Of a stretch of 64,000 nt of DNA, positions 17,706 to 29,662 are shown piece by piece (position 1 is the stretch's first letter; each line of letters opens with the position of its first letter). Both the position numbers and the translations under genes were made by a program. Location of the stretch: assembly GCA_035765195.1 (NCBI GenBank), contig DASTYC010000038.1, positions 310,001 to 374,000 on the forward strand, written 5' to 3'. Source of the stretch: CALAED01 sp035765195 (GTDB lineage Bacteria; Actinomycetota; Actinomycetes; Streptosporangiales; Streptosporangiaceae). The notes beneath the pieces were generated by a model that was not told the DNA's origin, did not search any database, and saw only the letters and a list, made by a program, of their open reading frames with translations.

Positions 17706-17865
17706 AGACTCCTTGCAGCGGCTGCTGACTGACTAGTAGCAGGGTCGGTCGGTGGACATGCGGGGACGAGGCCCCGGAGTGCGCGCTTTGCGCTGAGTCT
17801 AGCGGGGCCTGATCCGATCGCCACTCAAGCCCCGCGTCGTCGTCGCGGCTTCGTGCGGTAGGCGA

Positions 17866-19083
17866 TCAGCCGAGCCGGGCGACGACGAGATCCCAGACGG
17901 TGTCGGCGAGCGCCTCCTTGGGGCCGCGCGGCACCTCGACGAGCGCGCCGTCGGCGGCCAGCACCACCGCCGCGTTGTCCGCCGCGCCGAAGGCCAGCCG
18001 CTCGCCCACCTGGTTGACGACGAGCAGGTCGCATCCCTTGCGGGCCAGCTTGGCGCGACCGTGTTCGAGGACGTCGTCGGTCTCGGCGGCGAAGCCCACG
18101 ATCACCTGGCCGGCGGGACGGACGGCGACGAGCTCGGCCAAGATGTCGGGGTTCTTGGCCAGGGTGATCGGCTCCGGCTCCGCGGTCTCCAATTTCTTGA
18201 TCTTGGTGGTCCGGTAGCCGGCGGGCCGGAAGTCGGCCACCGCCGCCGCCATGACGACCGCGTCCGCGTCGGGTGCGGCCTCGTGCACGGCCTTGCCCAT
18301 CTCTTCGGCGGAACCCACCCGGACGATGTGGACGCCGGCGGGGTCGGGCAGCGCCACGTTCGCGGCGACCACGGTGACGCGGGCGCCCCGAGCGACGGCC
18401 GTACGGGCCAACGCGTAGCCCTGCAGCCCCGACGACCTGTTGCCGATGAAGCGCACCGGGTCGATGGCCTCGCGGGTGCCGCCGGCCGACACGACGACGT
18501 GCCGGCCCGCCAGGTCGCGGTCCAGCCGGCCGCGGGCGAGCACGCGGCGGGCGACCTCGAACAGCTCCGCGGGCTCGGGCAGCCGGCCCGGACCCGAGTC
18601 GGCGCCGGTGAGCCGGCCGGAGGCGGGCTCGACGACGATGGCGCCGCGGTCGCGCAGCACGCCCACGTTGGCCTGGGTCGCCGGGTGCTCCCACATCTCG
18701 GTGTGCATCGCGGGCGCGTACACGACCGGGCACCGCGCGGTCAGCAGCGTGCTGGTGAGCAGGTCGTCGGCGCGGCCGTGCGCGGCCCGCGCGAGCAGGT
18801 CGGCGGTGGCCGGTGCGACGAAGACGAGATCGGCCCGCTGCCCCAGGCGGACGTGCGGCACCGCGGCGACATCGCTCCAGACGTCGCTCGCGACCGGGTG
18901 CCCCGACAGGGCCTCCCACGTCGCGGCCCCGACGAACCGCAGCGCGTCGGCAGTGGGCACGACGTGAACGTCGTGGCCCGTCTCGGTGAGGCGGCGGAGC
19001 AGCTCACAGACCTTGTAGGCGGCGATCCCCGCACCCACCCCGAGAACGACCGCGGGGCCGCCACCCGGGTCGGTCGCGGTCAC
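17866..19083 (-). CDS. coaBC: Bifunctional phosphopantothenoylcysteine decarboxylase/synthetase, CoaBC
   Basis: CoaBC carries out two steps of coenzyme A synthesis: CTP-dependent coupling of phosphopantothenate to cysteine, then decarboxylation. The N-terminal flavoprotein domain (1-190) has the catalytic His77 in VPHVRLG and the substrate clamp PAMHTEMW, where the usual Asn of PxMNxxMW is His. The C-terminal synthetase (about 190-405) has SAGGTREAIDPVRFIGNRSSG and the KIKK lysine. The start is GTG. The rpoZ-coaBC order is conserved in actinobacteria. Confidence 0.96.
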   Translation of the reverse strand: MTATDPGGGPAVVLGVGAGIAAYKVCELLRRLTETGHDVHVVPTADALRFVGAATWEALSGHPVASDVWSDVAAVPHVRLGQRADLVFVAPATADLLARAAHGRADDLLTSTLLTARCPVVYAPAMHTEMWEHPATQANVGVLRDRGAIVVEPASGRLTGADSGPGRLPEPAELFEVARRVLARGRLDRDLAGRHVVVSAGGTREAIDPVRFIGNRSSGLQGYALARTAVARGARVTVVAANVALPDPAGVHIVRVGSAEEMGKAVHEAAPDADAVVMAAAVADFRPAGYRTTKIKKLETAEPEPITLAKNPDILAELVAVRPAGQVIVGFAAETDDVLEHGRAKLARKGCDLLVVNQVGERLAFGAADNAAVVLAADGALVEVPRGPKEALADTVWDLVVARLG

Positions 19084-19192
19084 CGGAGACCTCGGTCATG
19101 GCGGTAAGGAGCATTCACGGTCGTCGAATCGTGACGAGGTGCGACGCGGGCGGCGGAGCACGACGCGGCTCCGCGGCGCGAGCCGGACGAGG

Positions 19193-19447
19193 TCAGCCCT
19201 CGATGGGCTCGGCGGTCAGCAGCCCCTCGCGCGTCTCGCGCAGCGCGATGGACAGCGGCTTTTCCTGGACCTGCGTCTCGACCAGCGGCCCGACGTATTC
19301 GAGCAGGCCCTCGCCGAGCTGGGCGTAGTAGGCGTTGATCTGCCGCGCCCGCTTGGCGGCGATGCTCACGAGGCTGTACTTGCTGTCGACGACCTCGAGG
19401 AGCTCGTCGATCGGCGGGTTGGTGATGCCTTCGGCATTGGCTGCCAC
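19193..19447 (-). CDS. rpoZ: RNA polymerase omega subunit
   Basis: Omega aids assembly of RNA polymerase and folding of the beta-prime subunit. The 84-residue protein has the actinobacterial pattern NPPIDELLEVVDSKYSLV followed by AAKRARQINAYYAQL. A GTG at 19447 gives the usual length. It lies between gmk and coaBC on the same strand, as in Streptomyces. Confidence 0.96.
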   Translation of the reverse strand: MAANAEGITNPPIDELLEVVDSKYSLVSIAAKRARQINAYYAQLGEGLLEYVGPLVETQVQEKPLSIALRETREGLLTAEPIEG

Positions 19448-19489
19448 GCCGGATGCCTTCCCGTAGTAGTTGATCGTCAGTGCGGCTCA

Positions 19490-20134
19490 CTAGCCGGGGG
19501 CGGCGCCCCCGGGAACCGTCATCAAGGCTAGCAGCTCATGGCAGACGTCCTGGACGGACGTGTTGACGAGCGTGACGTCGAACTCCTTCTCGGCCGCCAG
19601 CTCGACGCGGGCGACGGCCAGCCGGCGTTCGATCACCTCCGGCGCCTCGGTCCCGCGACCGGACAGCCGGCGCACCAGCTCCGCCCAGGACGGCGGCGCG
19701 AGGAACACCAGCAGCGCCTCGGGCATCGCGGCGCGCACCTGGCGCGCCCCCTGCAGGTCGATCTCCAGCAAGGTGGGGACGTCGGCGGCGAGCCGCTCGA
19801 CCACGGGACGCCGGGGGGTGCCGTAGCGGTTTCCGGCGAACTCGGCCCATTCGAGCAGCTCACCGGCCGCCACGAGCCGGTCGAACTCGGCGTCGTCGAC
19901 GAAGTAGTACTCGACGCCGTCCGTTTCGCCTCGCCGAGGCGGGCGGGTTGTCACCGAGACCGACAGCCACACCTGCGGGTGTGCTCGCCGGATCTCGGCG
20001 ACGACCGTGCTCTTCCCTACGCCGGACGGCCCGGACAGGACCGTGAGCCGGCGCCGTGGCCGCTGCGCGACCCGCTTTCGCGATGCGTCGTGGCCCGTTG
20101 ACGCCCGCGAAGGCGGGTACCGCTCAGCGTCCAC
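19490..20134 (-). CDS. gmk: Guanylate kinase
   Basis: Gmk phosphorylates GMP to GDP. The P-loop is LSGPSGVGKST (about 33-43). The GMP-binding segment is SVSVTTRPPRRGETDGVEYYFV and the lid lies near RLSGRGTEAPEVIERRL. The protein has 214 residues. About 28 basic N-terminal residues precede the core, and a shorter start cannot be excluded. It is 42 bp upstream of rpoZ and downstream of mihF. Confidence 0.96.
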   Translation of the reverse strand: MDAERYPPSRASTGHDASRKRVAQRPRRRLTVLSGPSGVGKSTVVAEIRRAHPQVWLSVSVTTRPPRRGETDGVEYYFVDDAEFDRLVAAGELLEWAEFAGNRYGTPRRPVVERLAADVPTLLEIDLQGARQVRAAMPEALLVFLAPPSWAELVRRLSGRGTEAPEVIERRLAVARVELAAEKEFDVTLVNTSVQDVCHELLALMTVPGGAAPG

Positions 20135-20220
20135 TTCGGGCGGGGTGGAGCCGTCCGGTGGGAGGGCACCGGAGCCGGCCGCGGCGGTGGGAGCGCCGCG
20201 CCCGCCCAGCGGAGAACTCG

Positions 20221-20547
20221 TCAGCGGTTGCCACCGCCGCCGAACTCACGCTCCAAGGCTGCGCGCTGGTTGGCACCAAGCCCGCGAACGCGACGCGACT
20301 CGGCGATGCCGAGCCGCTCCATGATCTGCTTTGCACGTACCTTGCCTACACCGGGCAGGGATTCGAGCAGAGCCGAGACTTTCATCTTTCCGATGACATC
20401 CTCCCTCTGCCCTTCCTTGAGAACCTCGGCAAGCGAGGTACCCCCGTGCTTGAGCCGGTTTTTGACCTCGGCCCGCTCGCGACGGGCCTTGGCAGCCTTC
20501 TCCAGGGCTGCGGCGCGCTGTTCAGGGGTTAGGGGCGGAAGCGCCAC
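20221..20547 (-). CDS. mihF: Integration host factor, actinobacterial type (mIHF)
   Basis: mIHF is a nucleoid-associated protein that binds and bends DNA, and is needed in mycobacteria for phage L5 integration. The 108-residue chain has an N-terminal basic helix (ALEKAAKARRERAEVKNRLK). An S13-like helix-two-turn-helix with SLPGVGKVRAKQIMERLGI and the basic C-terminal helix follow. It starts at a GTG and has a 279-bp upstream region with an unusually AT-rich patch at 20640-20700 that probably holds its promoter. Confidence 0.96.
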   Translation of the reverse strand: MALPPLTPEQRAAALEKAAKARRERAEVKNRLKHGGTSLAEVLKEGQREDVIGKMKVSALLESLPGVGKVRAKQIMERLGIAESRRVRGLGANQRAALEREFGGGGNR

Positions 20548-20639
20548 GCCGGGTCACCTCGTGTTTCCACTCGACGGAGTCGGACGGGTTGGGAAACTAG
20601 CGAGTTCAGACCCGGTAAGGCAACGTGAAGCCCCGTTTA

Positions 20640-20700
20640 GCCCGCCATAAAATCATGAATATGACTCATAGTAATGTCCTGAATACAGATAGTACCGAAT
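20640..20700 (-). promoter_or_regulatory. AT-rich promoter region of mihF
   Basis: Within the 279-bp gap between pyrF and mihF, this stretch is far richer in A and T than the surroundings. It lies about 95-150 bp upstream of the mihF GTG. Several -10-like hexamers are possible, so I do not fix a start site. Nothing else recognisable lies in the gap. Confidence 0.45.
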
Positions 20701-20826
20701 CTGGGTCAGCCGAGCCAGATCCCCACCTCGGCCTGGCGTTTCACCCGCCGCCTGAAGCACGGCCCCGAAGGTCGGAATTTCCCCCAGAATCACCCGCAAT
20801 TCGGGCTTGAAACATCGCCCCGTGAA

Positions 20827-21534
20827 TCACCTCCGCTGACCGCTCGTCCGGCGCAGCGCCGCGGCGATTCGCGCCGCGGCCGCGCCCGGATCCGCGGCCC
20901 CCGTGATCGGCCGTCCGATCACAAGCAGATCCGCCCCCGCCGCGAGCGCCTCCTCCGGCGTGGCGAACCGCGCCTGATCCATCGGAGCGGCGCCCTGCGG
21001 GCGGACACCCGGAGTGATGAGGGTGATGTCCGGTCCCACCTCTGCGCGGACCGCAGCGGCCTCCTGCGGCGAGCAGACCACCGCCTGGGCTCCCGCCTCC
21101 ACCGCGAGGGCCGCGAGGCGTCGTACGGCGTCTGAGGCGGACGCAGCGAGGCCGACGGCGCCGAGGTCGGCGTCCTTGAGGGACGTCAGCACCGTCACGG
21201 CCGCGATCGAGACGTTCGGGGCGGCCTCCACCGCCGCGCGGATCATCGCCTGGCCGCCTGCCGCGTGCACCGTCAAGAAGGCGGGCCGCAGCCGGGCCAC
21301 CGCCCGCGTGGCCCCCGCGACCGTCGCCGGGATGTCGTGCAGCTTGAGGTCGAGGAAGACCTGGACGCGGTTGGCGCCGCGGACGCTTGCGACGACGTCG
21401 GGCCCGTACCTCAGGTAGAGCTCCAGGCCGACCTTCACGGTGCTCACATGCGGGGTGACCAGACTGGCCCACCGCGCTGCGGTCTCGAGGTCCGGCGCGT
21501 CAAGGGCGACGGCGATGGGAGATGGTTCGGTCAC
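20827..21534 (-). CDS. pyrF: Orotidine 5'-phosphate decarboxylase
   Basis: PyrF catalyses the last step of UMP synthesis. The 235-residue protein has ALDAPDLETA, the lysine of VKVGLELY and the catalytic DLKLHDIPATV (Asp-x-Lys-x2-Asp). LITPGVRPQG and VIGRPIT complete the barrel. It is of the bacterial short type. The GTG start overlaps the pyrD stop by GTGA. It is the last gene of the pyr operon. Confidence 0.97.
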   Translation of the reverse strand: MTEPSPIAVALDAPDLETAARWASLVTPHVSTVKVGLELYLRYGPDVVASVRGANRVQVFLDLKLHDIPATVAGATRAVARLRPAFLTVHAAGGQAMIRAAVEAAPNVSIAAVTVLTSLKDADLGAVGLAASASDAVRRLAALAVEAGAQAVVCSPQEAAAVRAEVGPDITLITPGVRPQGAAPMDQARFATPEEALAAGADLLVIGRPITGAADPGAAAARIAAALRRTSGQRR

Positions 21535-22622
21535 GACGACGACTCCTCGATCTTGTCCTCGCCGGCCGCGTGCGGAGGAGCCCTGTGCGGGACCCCCTGC
21601 GGAGGATGCGCCCCCTGCGGGGTGCTGGACTCCGCACGCGGGCGGGGTGCGGTCACGGCCAGGTGCTCCGGCCTGATCTGGCGCGGAACGTTCACGGTGG
21701 CGCGATGGGCGAGCCCCACGGCGTCGGTGAGCCGCCCGATGCCGCGGGCGCCCAGCGCCTCCTCGAGTTCCTTGATGATCCGCGGCGGGGCCGACGGGTC
21801 GTGCAGCAGCGTCGTCCCCACGGCCACCGCCGAGGCGCCGGCCACGATGAACTCCAGCGCGTCCTCGCCGCGGGCCACCCCGCCGACGCCGATCAACGGC
21901 ACCTTGGGCAACGCGGCGTGCACCTCATAGACGCAGCGGACCGCGATAGGCCGGATCGCCGGACCCGACAGCCCGCCCGACAGCACGCCCGGCAGCGCGG
22001 GCCGCGTCGCCGGCGTCGCGATCGTCATGCCGAGCACGGCGTTGACCACCGACAGGGCGTCCGCGCCCGCGTCGACGCAGGCCAGCGCCATGGTCACGAC
22101 ATCGGCCAGATCAGGCGACAGCTTGGCGATCACCGGTACGTCGTGGCGGGTGTGCGCGCGTACGGCGCGGACGACCTCGGCCGCGGCGTCGGCGTGCGCG
22201 GCGAACATCACGCCGCGGTCCTCGGCGTTGGGGCAGGCGAGATTCACCTCGATCGCGGTCACCCCGGGGGCGTCGTGCAGCCGGCGGCCGACCTCGGCGT
22301 ACTCCTCGACCGTGTTGCCCGCGATCGACACGACCGTCCGGGCACCCTGCTTGACCAGCCACGGCAGGTTCCTGGCGAGGAACACCTCGATCCCCGGGCC
22401 GGGCAGCCCGGTGGCGCCGAGCAGGCCGCTCGGCGTCTCGGCCGCCCGCGGCGCCGGCCGGCCGGCCCGCGGCTCCAACGCGATCGAGGCGGTGATGAAC
22501 GCGCCGAGCTTGGCCAGGTCAAAGAACGGCGCCAGCTCCCGGCCCGACCCGCCGCAGCCCGCCGCGGTGAGCACCGGGTTGGGCAGCTCGACGTGCCCCA
22601 GCCAGGTGGCGAGCGTCGTCAT
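21531..22622 (-). CDS. pyrD: Dihydroorotate dehydrogenase, class 1B catalytic subunit
   Basis: This FMN subunit oxidises dihydroorotate to orotate. Class 1B is indicated by the catalytic cysteine in VNLACPNAEDRG, the absence of an N-terminal membrane helix and the adjacent pyrK. The FMN loop GVGGVARGEDALEF and GTTLL are present. At 363 residues it is about 50 longer than usual, owing to a Pro/His-rich C-terminal tail after residue 325 that overlaps pyrF. A 223-bp gap with two 96-bp repeats separates it from pyrK. Confidence 0.95.
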   Translation of the reverse strand: MTTLATWLGHVELPNPVLTAAGCGGSGRELAPFFDLAKLGAFITASIALEPRAGRPAPRAAETPSGLLGATGLPGPGIEVFLARNLPWLVKQGARTVVSIAGNTVEEYAEVGRRLHDAPGVTAIEVNLACPNAEDRGVMFAAHADAAAEVVRAVRAHTRHDVPVIAKLSPDLADVVTMALACVDAGADALSVVNAVLGMTIATPATRPALPGVLSGGLSGPAIRPIAVRCVYEVHAALPKVPLIGVGGVARGEDALEFIVAGASAVAVGTTLLHDPSAPPRIIKELEEALGARGIGRLTDAVGLAHRATVNVPRQIRPEHLAVTAPRPRAESSTPQGAHPPQGVPHRAPPHAAGEDKIEESSS

Positions 22623-22657
22623 GGCGGCGCCCCCCAGGGGTCGCCCCGCGCACTCAG

Positions 22658-22849
22658 CGCCCCCCGCACAGCCTCGGCGCGCTCTAGACGCACGCTTCCC
22701 TCGCTCGTCCCTCGCTCAGTCCAGCGCGCGCCGCGCGCCTCCGGCGCGCTCAACGCCCCCCGCACAGCCTCGGCGCGCTCTAGGCGCACGCTTCCCTCGC
22801 TCGTCCCTCGCTCAGTCCAGCGCGCGCCGCGCGCCTCCGGCGCGCTCAC
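22658..22849 (-). repeat. Two tandem 96-bp repeats between pyrK and pyrD
   Basis: Copies at 22658-22753 and 22754-22849 are identical except for one internal base (22686 versus 22782) and their ends. Each contains a hairpin with 7-bp arms, GCGCGCC-TCC-GGCGCGC (22733-22749 and 22829-22845). The unit length is a multiple of three. Copy 2 overlaps the last bases of pyrK, so the repeats lie inside the operon transcript. A related sequence of about 50 bp forms the 3' end of pyrR. Confidence 0.95.
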
Positions 22850-23744
22850 AGGGCCTCCGGTACCGGGTCGGCCGCGCGGCGGAGCGGGACCGCGCGCGGG
22901 GCGCCGAGCGCGTCGAAGGGGACCGAGCCCACGTCGTCCCAGCGCACCCGCTCGCCGCGCAGCACCAGGCCCTCGGCGCACACGCGCACCATCCGCGTGA
23001 CCCCGTCGTCGCCCACGATCGGGACCACGCAGGTCATGCACAGACCGGTCCCGCAGACGCCGGTCTCCTGGAGGTACTCCTCGGCCGACACCTGCGTGGG
23101 AATGCCGTACCGCGCGGCGATCGCCGCCACCGACCGGAGCGTCGCCATGGGCGCGGATGCGTACACCACGTCGGCGCCCACCTGGTCGATCACCTGCGAG
23201 AGCACGTCGGGAATCGACCCGGTGACGTCCGCCGAGCCGTCCTCGGCCACGACCGTCGCCGAGTCGCCGACCCGGCGCGCCGAACGGGCCCCGAAGACCT
23301 CGTCGCCGCCGGCCGCGCCGAGCAGGAAGTGCACGTCGCAGCGGCGGCGGCGCAGCGCGTCGGCGAGCGAGAAGAGCGCCGCGGCCGCGTGCCCCCGCCC
23401 GACGAGCACGCAGGTCACCGGATCGCGCGGCAGCGGGAACGGGCGGCCGAGCGGACCGACCAGGTCGACCGAGTCACGCGAGCGCAAGCCGGTCAGCCAC
23501 CGCGTACCGGCGTCGCGCTCGGCGAAGACGAACTCGACCGTGCCGCCGTAGTCGGCCTTGACCCCGTACACGGAAAAGCACCGGCGCGACAGCAGCCTGG
23601 TGTGCGGGCCGCCCACGGCGAGCGCCACGAACTGACCGGGCCGGAACCGCTCGGCGACCGCGGGCGCCACCAGCGTCATCGCGTGGTAGGCCGCGACCTG
23701 CCGGACGGTCAGCACCGTGGCCGTCGCCTGCACCGGCGCGTCGG

Positions 23745-23748
<4 letters not shown>
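22846..23748 (-). CDS. pyrK: Dihydroorotate dehydrogenase electron-transfer subunit, PyrK
   Basis: PyrK passes electrons from the class 1B PyrD to NAD+ through FAD and a 2Fe-2S cluster. The 300-residue chain has the FAD-binding barrel (RPGQFVALAV, LLSRRCFSVYG), a ferredoxin-reductase NAD fold and four cluster cysteines in ETGVCGTGLCMTC and the following RVCAEG. The GTG start overlaps the carB stop by GTGA. A C-terminal extension of about 35 residues follows the cluster motif. Its stop codon lies inside the 96-bp repeat. Confidence 0.95.
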
Positions 23749-27119
<3,371 letters not shown>

Positions 27120-27152
27120 CATGCCTCCGCTCCACACCGGCCCGTGCGCCCG

Positions 27153-28268
27153 TCATCGCGGCCGCTCCATGAGACGGCAGAAGCGGTCGAACAACGCCGT
27201 CGCGTCGTGCGGCCCGGCCGCGGCCTCGGGGTGATACTGAACGCTGAACGCGGGCCGGTCGAGCAGCCGCAGCCCCTCGACACAGCCGTCGTTGAGGTTG
27301 ACGTGGCTGACCTCCGCGCGACCGTACGCCGTGTCGAACGGCCCGTCGGCGGGAGCGTCGACCGCGAACCCGTGGTTGTGCGCCGAGATGTGCACCTTTC
27401 CCGTCCGCAGGTCCTTGACCGGCTGGTTGATCCCGCGGTGCCCGAACCGCAGCTTGTAGGTGCCGAGTCCGAGCGCCCGGCCGAGAATCTGGTTGCCGAA
27501 GCAGATCCCGAACACCGGCCGGCCGGCGTCGAGCACGCCGCGCAGCGACGCCACGGCGTAGTCGCAGGCCGCCGGGTCGCCCGGCCCGTTGCTGTAGAAG
27601 ACGCCGTCCGGTTCGATCGCGAGGATCTGCTCGGTCGTGCTCGCCGCCGGCAGCACGTGGACCTCGCAGCCGCGTTCGGCCATGCGTCGCGGCGTCATCG
27701 TCTTGATGCCGAGGTCGACGGCGGCCACCCGGAAGCGCGGCCGGCCCTCCGGAGCCACCACGTAGGGCTCGGGCGTCGACACCTCGCGCGCCAGGTCGGC
27801 GCCGACCATCGACGGGCCGGCCAGCACGCGCTCCAGCAGCGCGTCCGCGTCCTCGTGCGCGGCGGCGCCGCTGAACAGCCCGGCCCGCATGGCGCCGCGC
27901 TCGCGCAGGTGCCTGGTGAGCGCCCTGGTGCCGGACATCGCGATCCCCACGACCCCCTGCGCCTTCAGCTCCGCGTCGAGCGAGCGGCTGGCCCGCCAGT
28001 TGGACGGCATCCGCGCCGGCTCCCGCACGACGTAGCCGGCGACCTGGATCCGGCCTGACTCGGGGTCCTCGTCGTTGACGCCGGTGTTGCCGATGTGCGG
28101 CGCCGTCATCGCCACGATCTGCCGGTGGTACGACGGATCGGTCAGCGTCTCCTGGTATCCCGTCATGCCGGTGGCGAAGACCATCTCGCCGAAGGTCTCG
28201 CCCTCCGCGCCGTACCCGGTCCCCTCGAAGACCCTGCCGTCCTCCAGCACAAGCCTGGCCGCGCTCAT
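27153..28268 (-). CDS. carA: Carbamoyl-phosphate synthase small (glutaminase) subunit
   Basis: CarA hydrolyses glutamine and feeds ammonia to CarB. The class I glutamine amidotransferase domain has GPGDPA, the nucleophile cysteine in GICFGNQ (more often GICLGHQ) and the His-Glu pair in YHPEAA. The ATG at 28268 gives MSAARLVLEDGRVFEGTG and 371 residues; an in-frame upstream ATG lacks family support. It is 33 bp before carB and 106 bp after pyrC. Confidence 0.96.
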   Translation of the reverse strand: MSAARLVLEDGRVFEGTGYGAEGETFGEMVFATGMTGYQETLTDPSYHRQIVAMTAPHIGNTGVNDEDPESGRIQVAGYVVREPARMPSNWRASRSLDAELKAQGVVGIAMSGTRALTRHLRERGAMRAGLFSGAAAHEDADALLERVLAGPSMVGADLAREVSTPEPYVVAPEGRPRFRVAAVDLGIKTMTPRRMAERGCEVHVLPAASTTEQILAIEPDGVFYSNGPGDPAACDYAVASLRGVLDAGRPVFGICFGNQILGRALGLGTYKLRFGHRGINQPVKDLRTGKVHISAHNHGFAVDAPADGPFDTAYGRAEVSHVNLNDGCVEGLRLLDRPAFSVQYHPEAAAGPHDATALFDRFCRLMERPR

Positions 28269-28374
28269 GACCCTGCTCCGCGAAGCGGGTCGGGGCATCG
28301 GTGCACGTCTGCCGCTCCCCTCGTCTGCTGCATCGACTGCCTTGATTGGCTTGTCTCCCTCGGCACCCGCGTCG

Positions 28375-29661
28375 TCATGTCAGCTTTCCTTCGCTGACGG
28401 TCGGCCGGCCGCGCAGGAACGTCGCGACGATCCGTCCGGGAAGCTCCAGTCCGGCGAACGGGCTGTTGCGGCTCTTGGAGGCGAAGCCCGCGGGGTCGAC
28501 GACGCGCCGCGGCGCCGGATCGTACAGCGTGATGTTGGCCGGGGAGCCGGCGGCGAGCGGGCCCCCCTGACCGTGGAGGCGGCCGATGCGGGCCGGGCGG
28601 TACGACATCCGGTCGGCGACGCCGGCCCAGTCGAGCAGGCCGGTCTCCACCATCGCCTCCTGCACCACCGACAAAGCCGTCTCCAGGCCGATCATGCCCA
28701 TGGCCGCCACGGTCCACTCGGTCTCCTTCGCCTCGATCGGGTGCGGCGCGTGGTCGGTGGCGACGCAGTCGATCGTGCCGTCGGCGAGCGCGGCCCGCAG
28801 CGCGGCCACGTCGTCGCCGGTCCGCAGCGGCGGGTTCACCTTGTACATCGGGTCGTAGGTGTCGGCGAGGGCGTCGGTGAGCAGCAGATGGTGCGGGGTC
28901 ACCTCGGCCGTCACCTGCCAGCCCTTGCCCTTCGCCCAGCGGATGATCTCGACGGAGCCGGCGGTCGACACGTGGCACACGTGCAGCCGCGACTCGACGT
29001 GCGCGGCGAGGAGCACGTCGCGCGCGATGATCGACTCTTCGGCGACCGCCGGCCAGCCGCGCAGGCCGAGCCGGGCCGACATCTCGCCCTCGTTGAGCTG
29101 GGCGCCCTCGGTGAGGCGCGGCTCTTGGGCGTGCTGGGCGATGACGCCGCCGAACGCCTTGACGTACTCCAGCGCCCGGCGCATGAGCACGGCGTCGGAC
29201 ACGCAGTGACCGTCGTCGGAGAACACCCGCACGCCGGCGGCCGAGTCGGCCATGGCGCCGAGCTCGGCGAGCTGACGTCCCTCGATGCCGCGCGTCACCG
29301 CGCCCACGGGCCGGACGTCGCAGTACCCCGCCTCGCGGCCGAGCCGCCAGACCTGCTCGACCACGCCGGCGGTGTCGGCGACCGGATCGGTGTTGGCCAT
29401 GGCGTGCACCGCGGTATAGCCGCCGAGCGCCGCCGAGCGGGTGCCGGACTCGACGGTCTCGGCGTCCTCGCGGCCGGGCTCGCGCAGGTGGGTGTGCAAG
29501 TCGACCAGACCGGGAAGCGCGATGAGGCCGTCGGCCTCGATCACCTCCGCGCCGGCGGCGTCCAGGCCCGGCCCCGCCTCCACGATGAGGTCGTCGCGCA
29601 GAGCCAGATCCGCGGGGGCGCCGCCGAGAACCCGGGCGCCCCTGATCAGGTAGGCCGTCAT
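28375..29661 (-). CDS. pyrC: Dihydroorotase (type I)
   Basis: PyrC cyclises carbamoyl aspartate to dihydroorotate. The zinc signature DLHTHLREPG (about 54-63) and the catalytic DHAPH are present in a 428-residue amidohydrolase of the type encoded in Gram-positive pyr operons. It starts one base after the pyrB stop, with which it should be translationally coupled. The 106-bp region to carA contains no recognisable gene. Confidence 0.97.
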   Translation of the reverse strand: MTAYLIRGARVLGGAPADLALRDDLIVEAGPGLDAAGAEVIEADGLIALPGLVDLHTHLREPGREDAETVESGTRSAALGGYTAVHAMANTDPVADTAGVVEQVWRLGREAGYCDVRPVGAVTRGIEGRQLAELGAMADSAAGVRVFSDDGHCVSDAVLMRRALEYVKAFGGVIAQHAQEPRLTEGAQLNEGEMSARLGLRGWPAVAEESIIARDVLLAAHVESRLHVCHVSTAGSVEIIRWAKGKGWQVTAEVTPHHLLLTDALADTYDPMYKVNPPLRTGDDVAALRAALADGTIDCVATDHAPHPIEAKETEWTVAAMGMIGLETALSVVQEAMVETGLLDWAGVADRMSYRPARIGRLHGQGGPLAAGSPANITLYDPAPRRVVDPAGFASKSRNSPFAGLELPGRIVATFLRGRPTVSEGKLT

Positions 29662-29662
29662 C

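Noticed and set aside
14139..17732. A 1197-codon plus-strand open frame across priA and metK.
   Set aside because: Antisense shadow of two certain genes, with no recognisable domain.
17706..17865. Possible SAM riboswitch upstream of metK.
   Set aside because: Only generic GC-rich inverted repeats are present. No SAM-I, SAM-II or SAM-IV core could be matched.
22619..23041. Open frame running through both 96-bp repeats.
   Set aside because: Its first part is an out-of-frame reading of pyrK and there is no ribosome site. I treat the repeats as intergenic.
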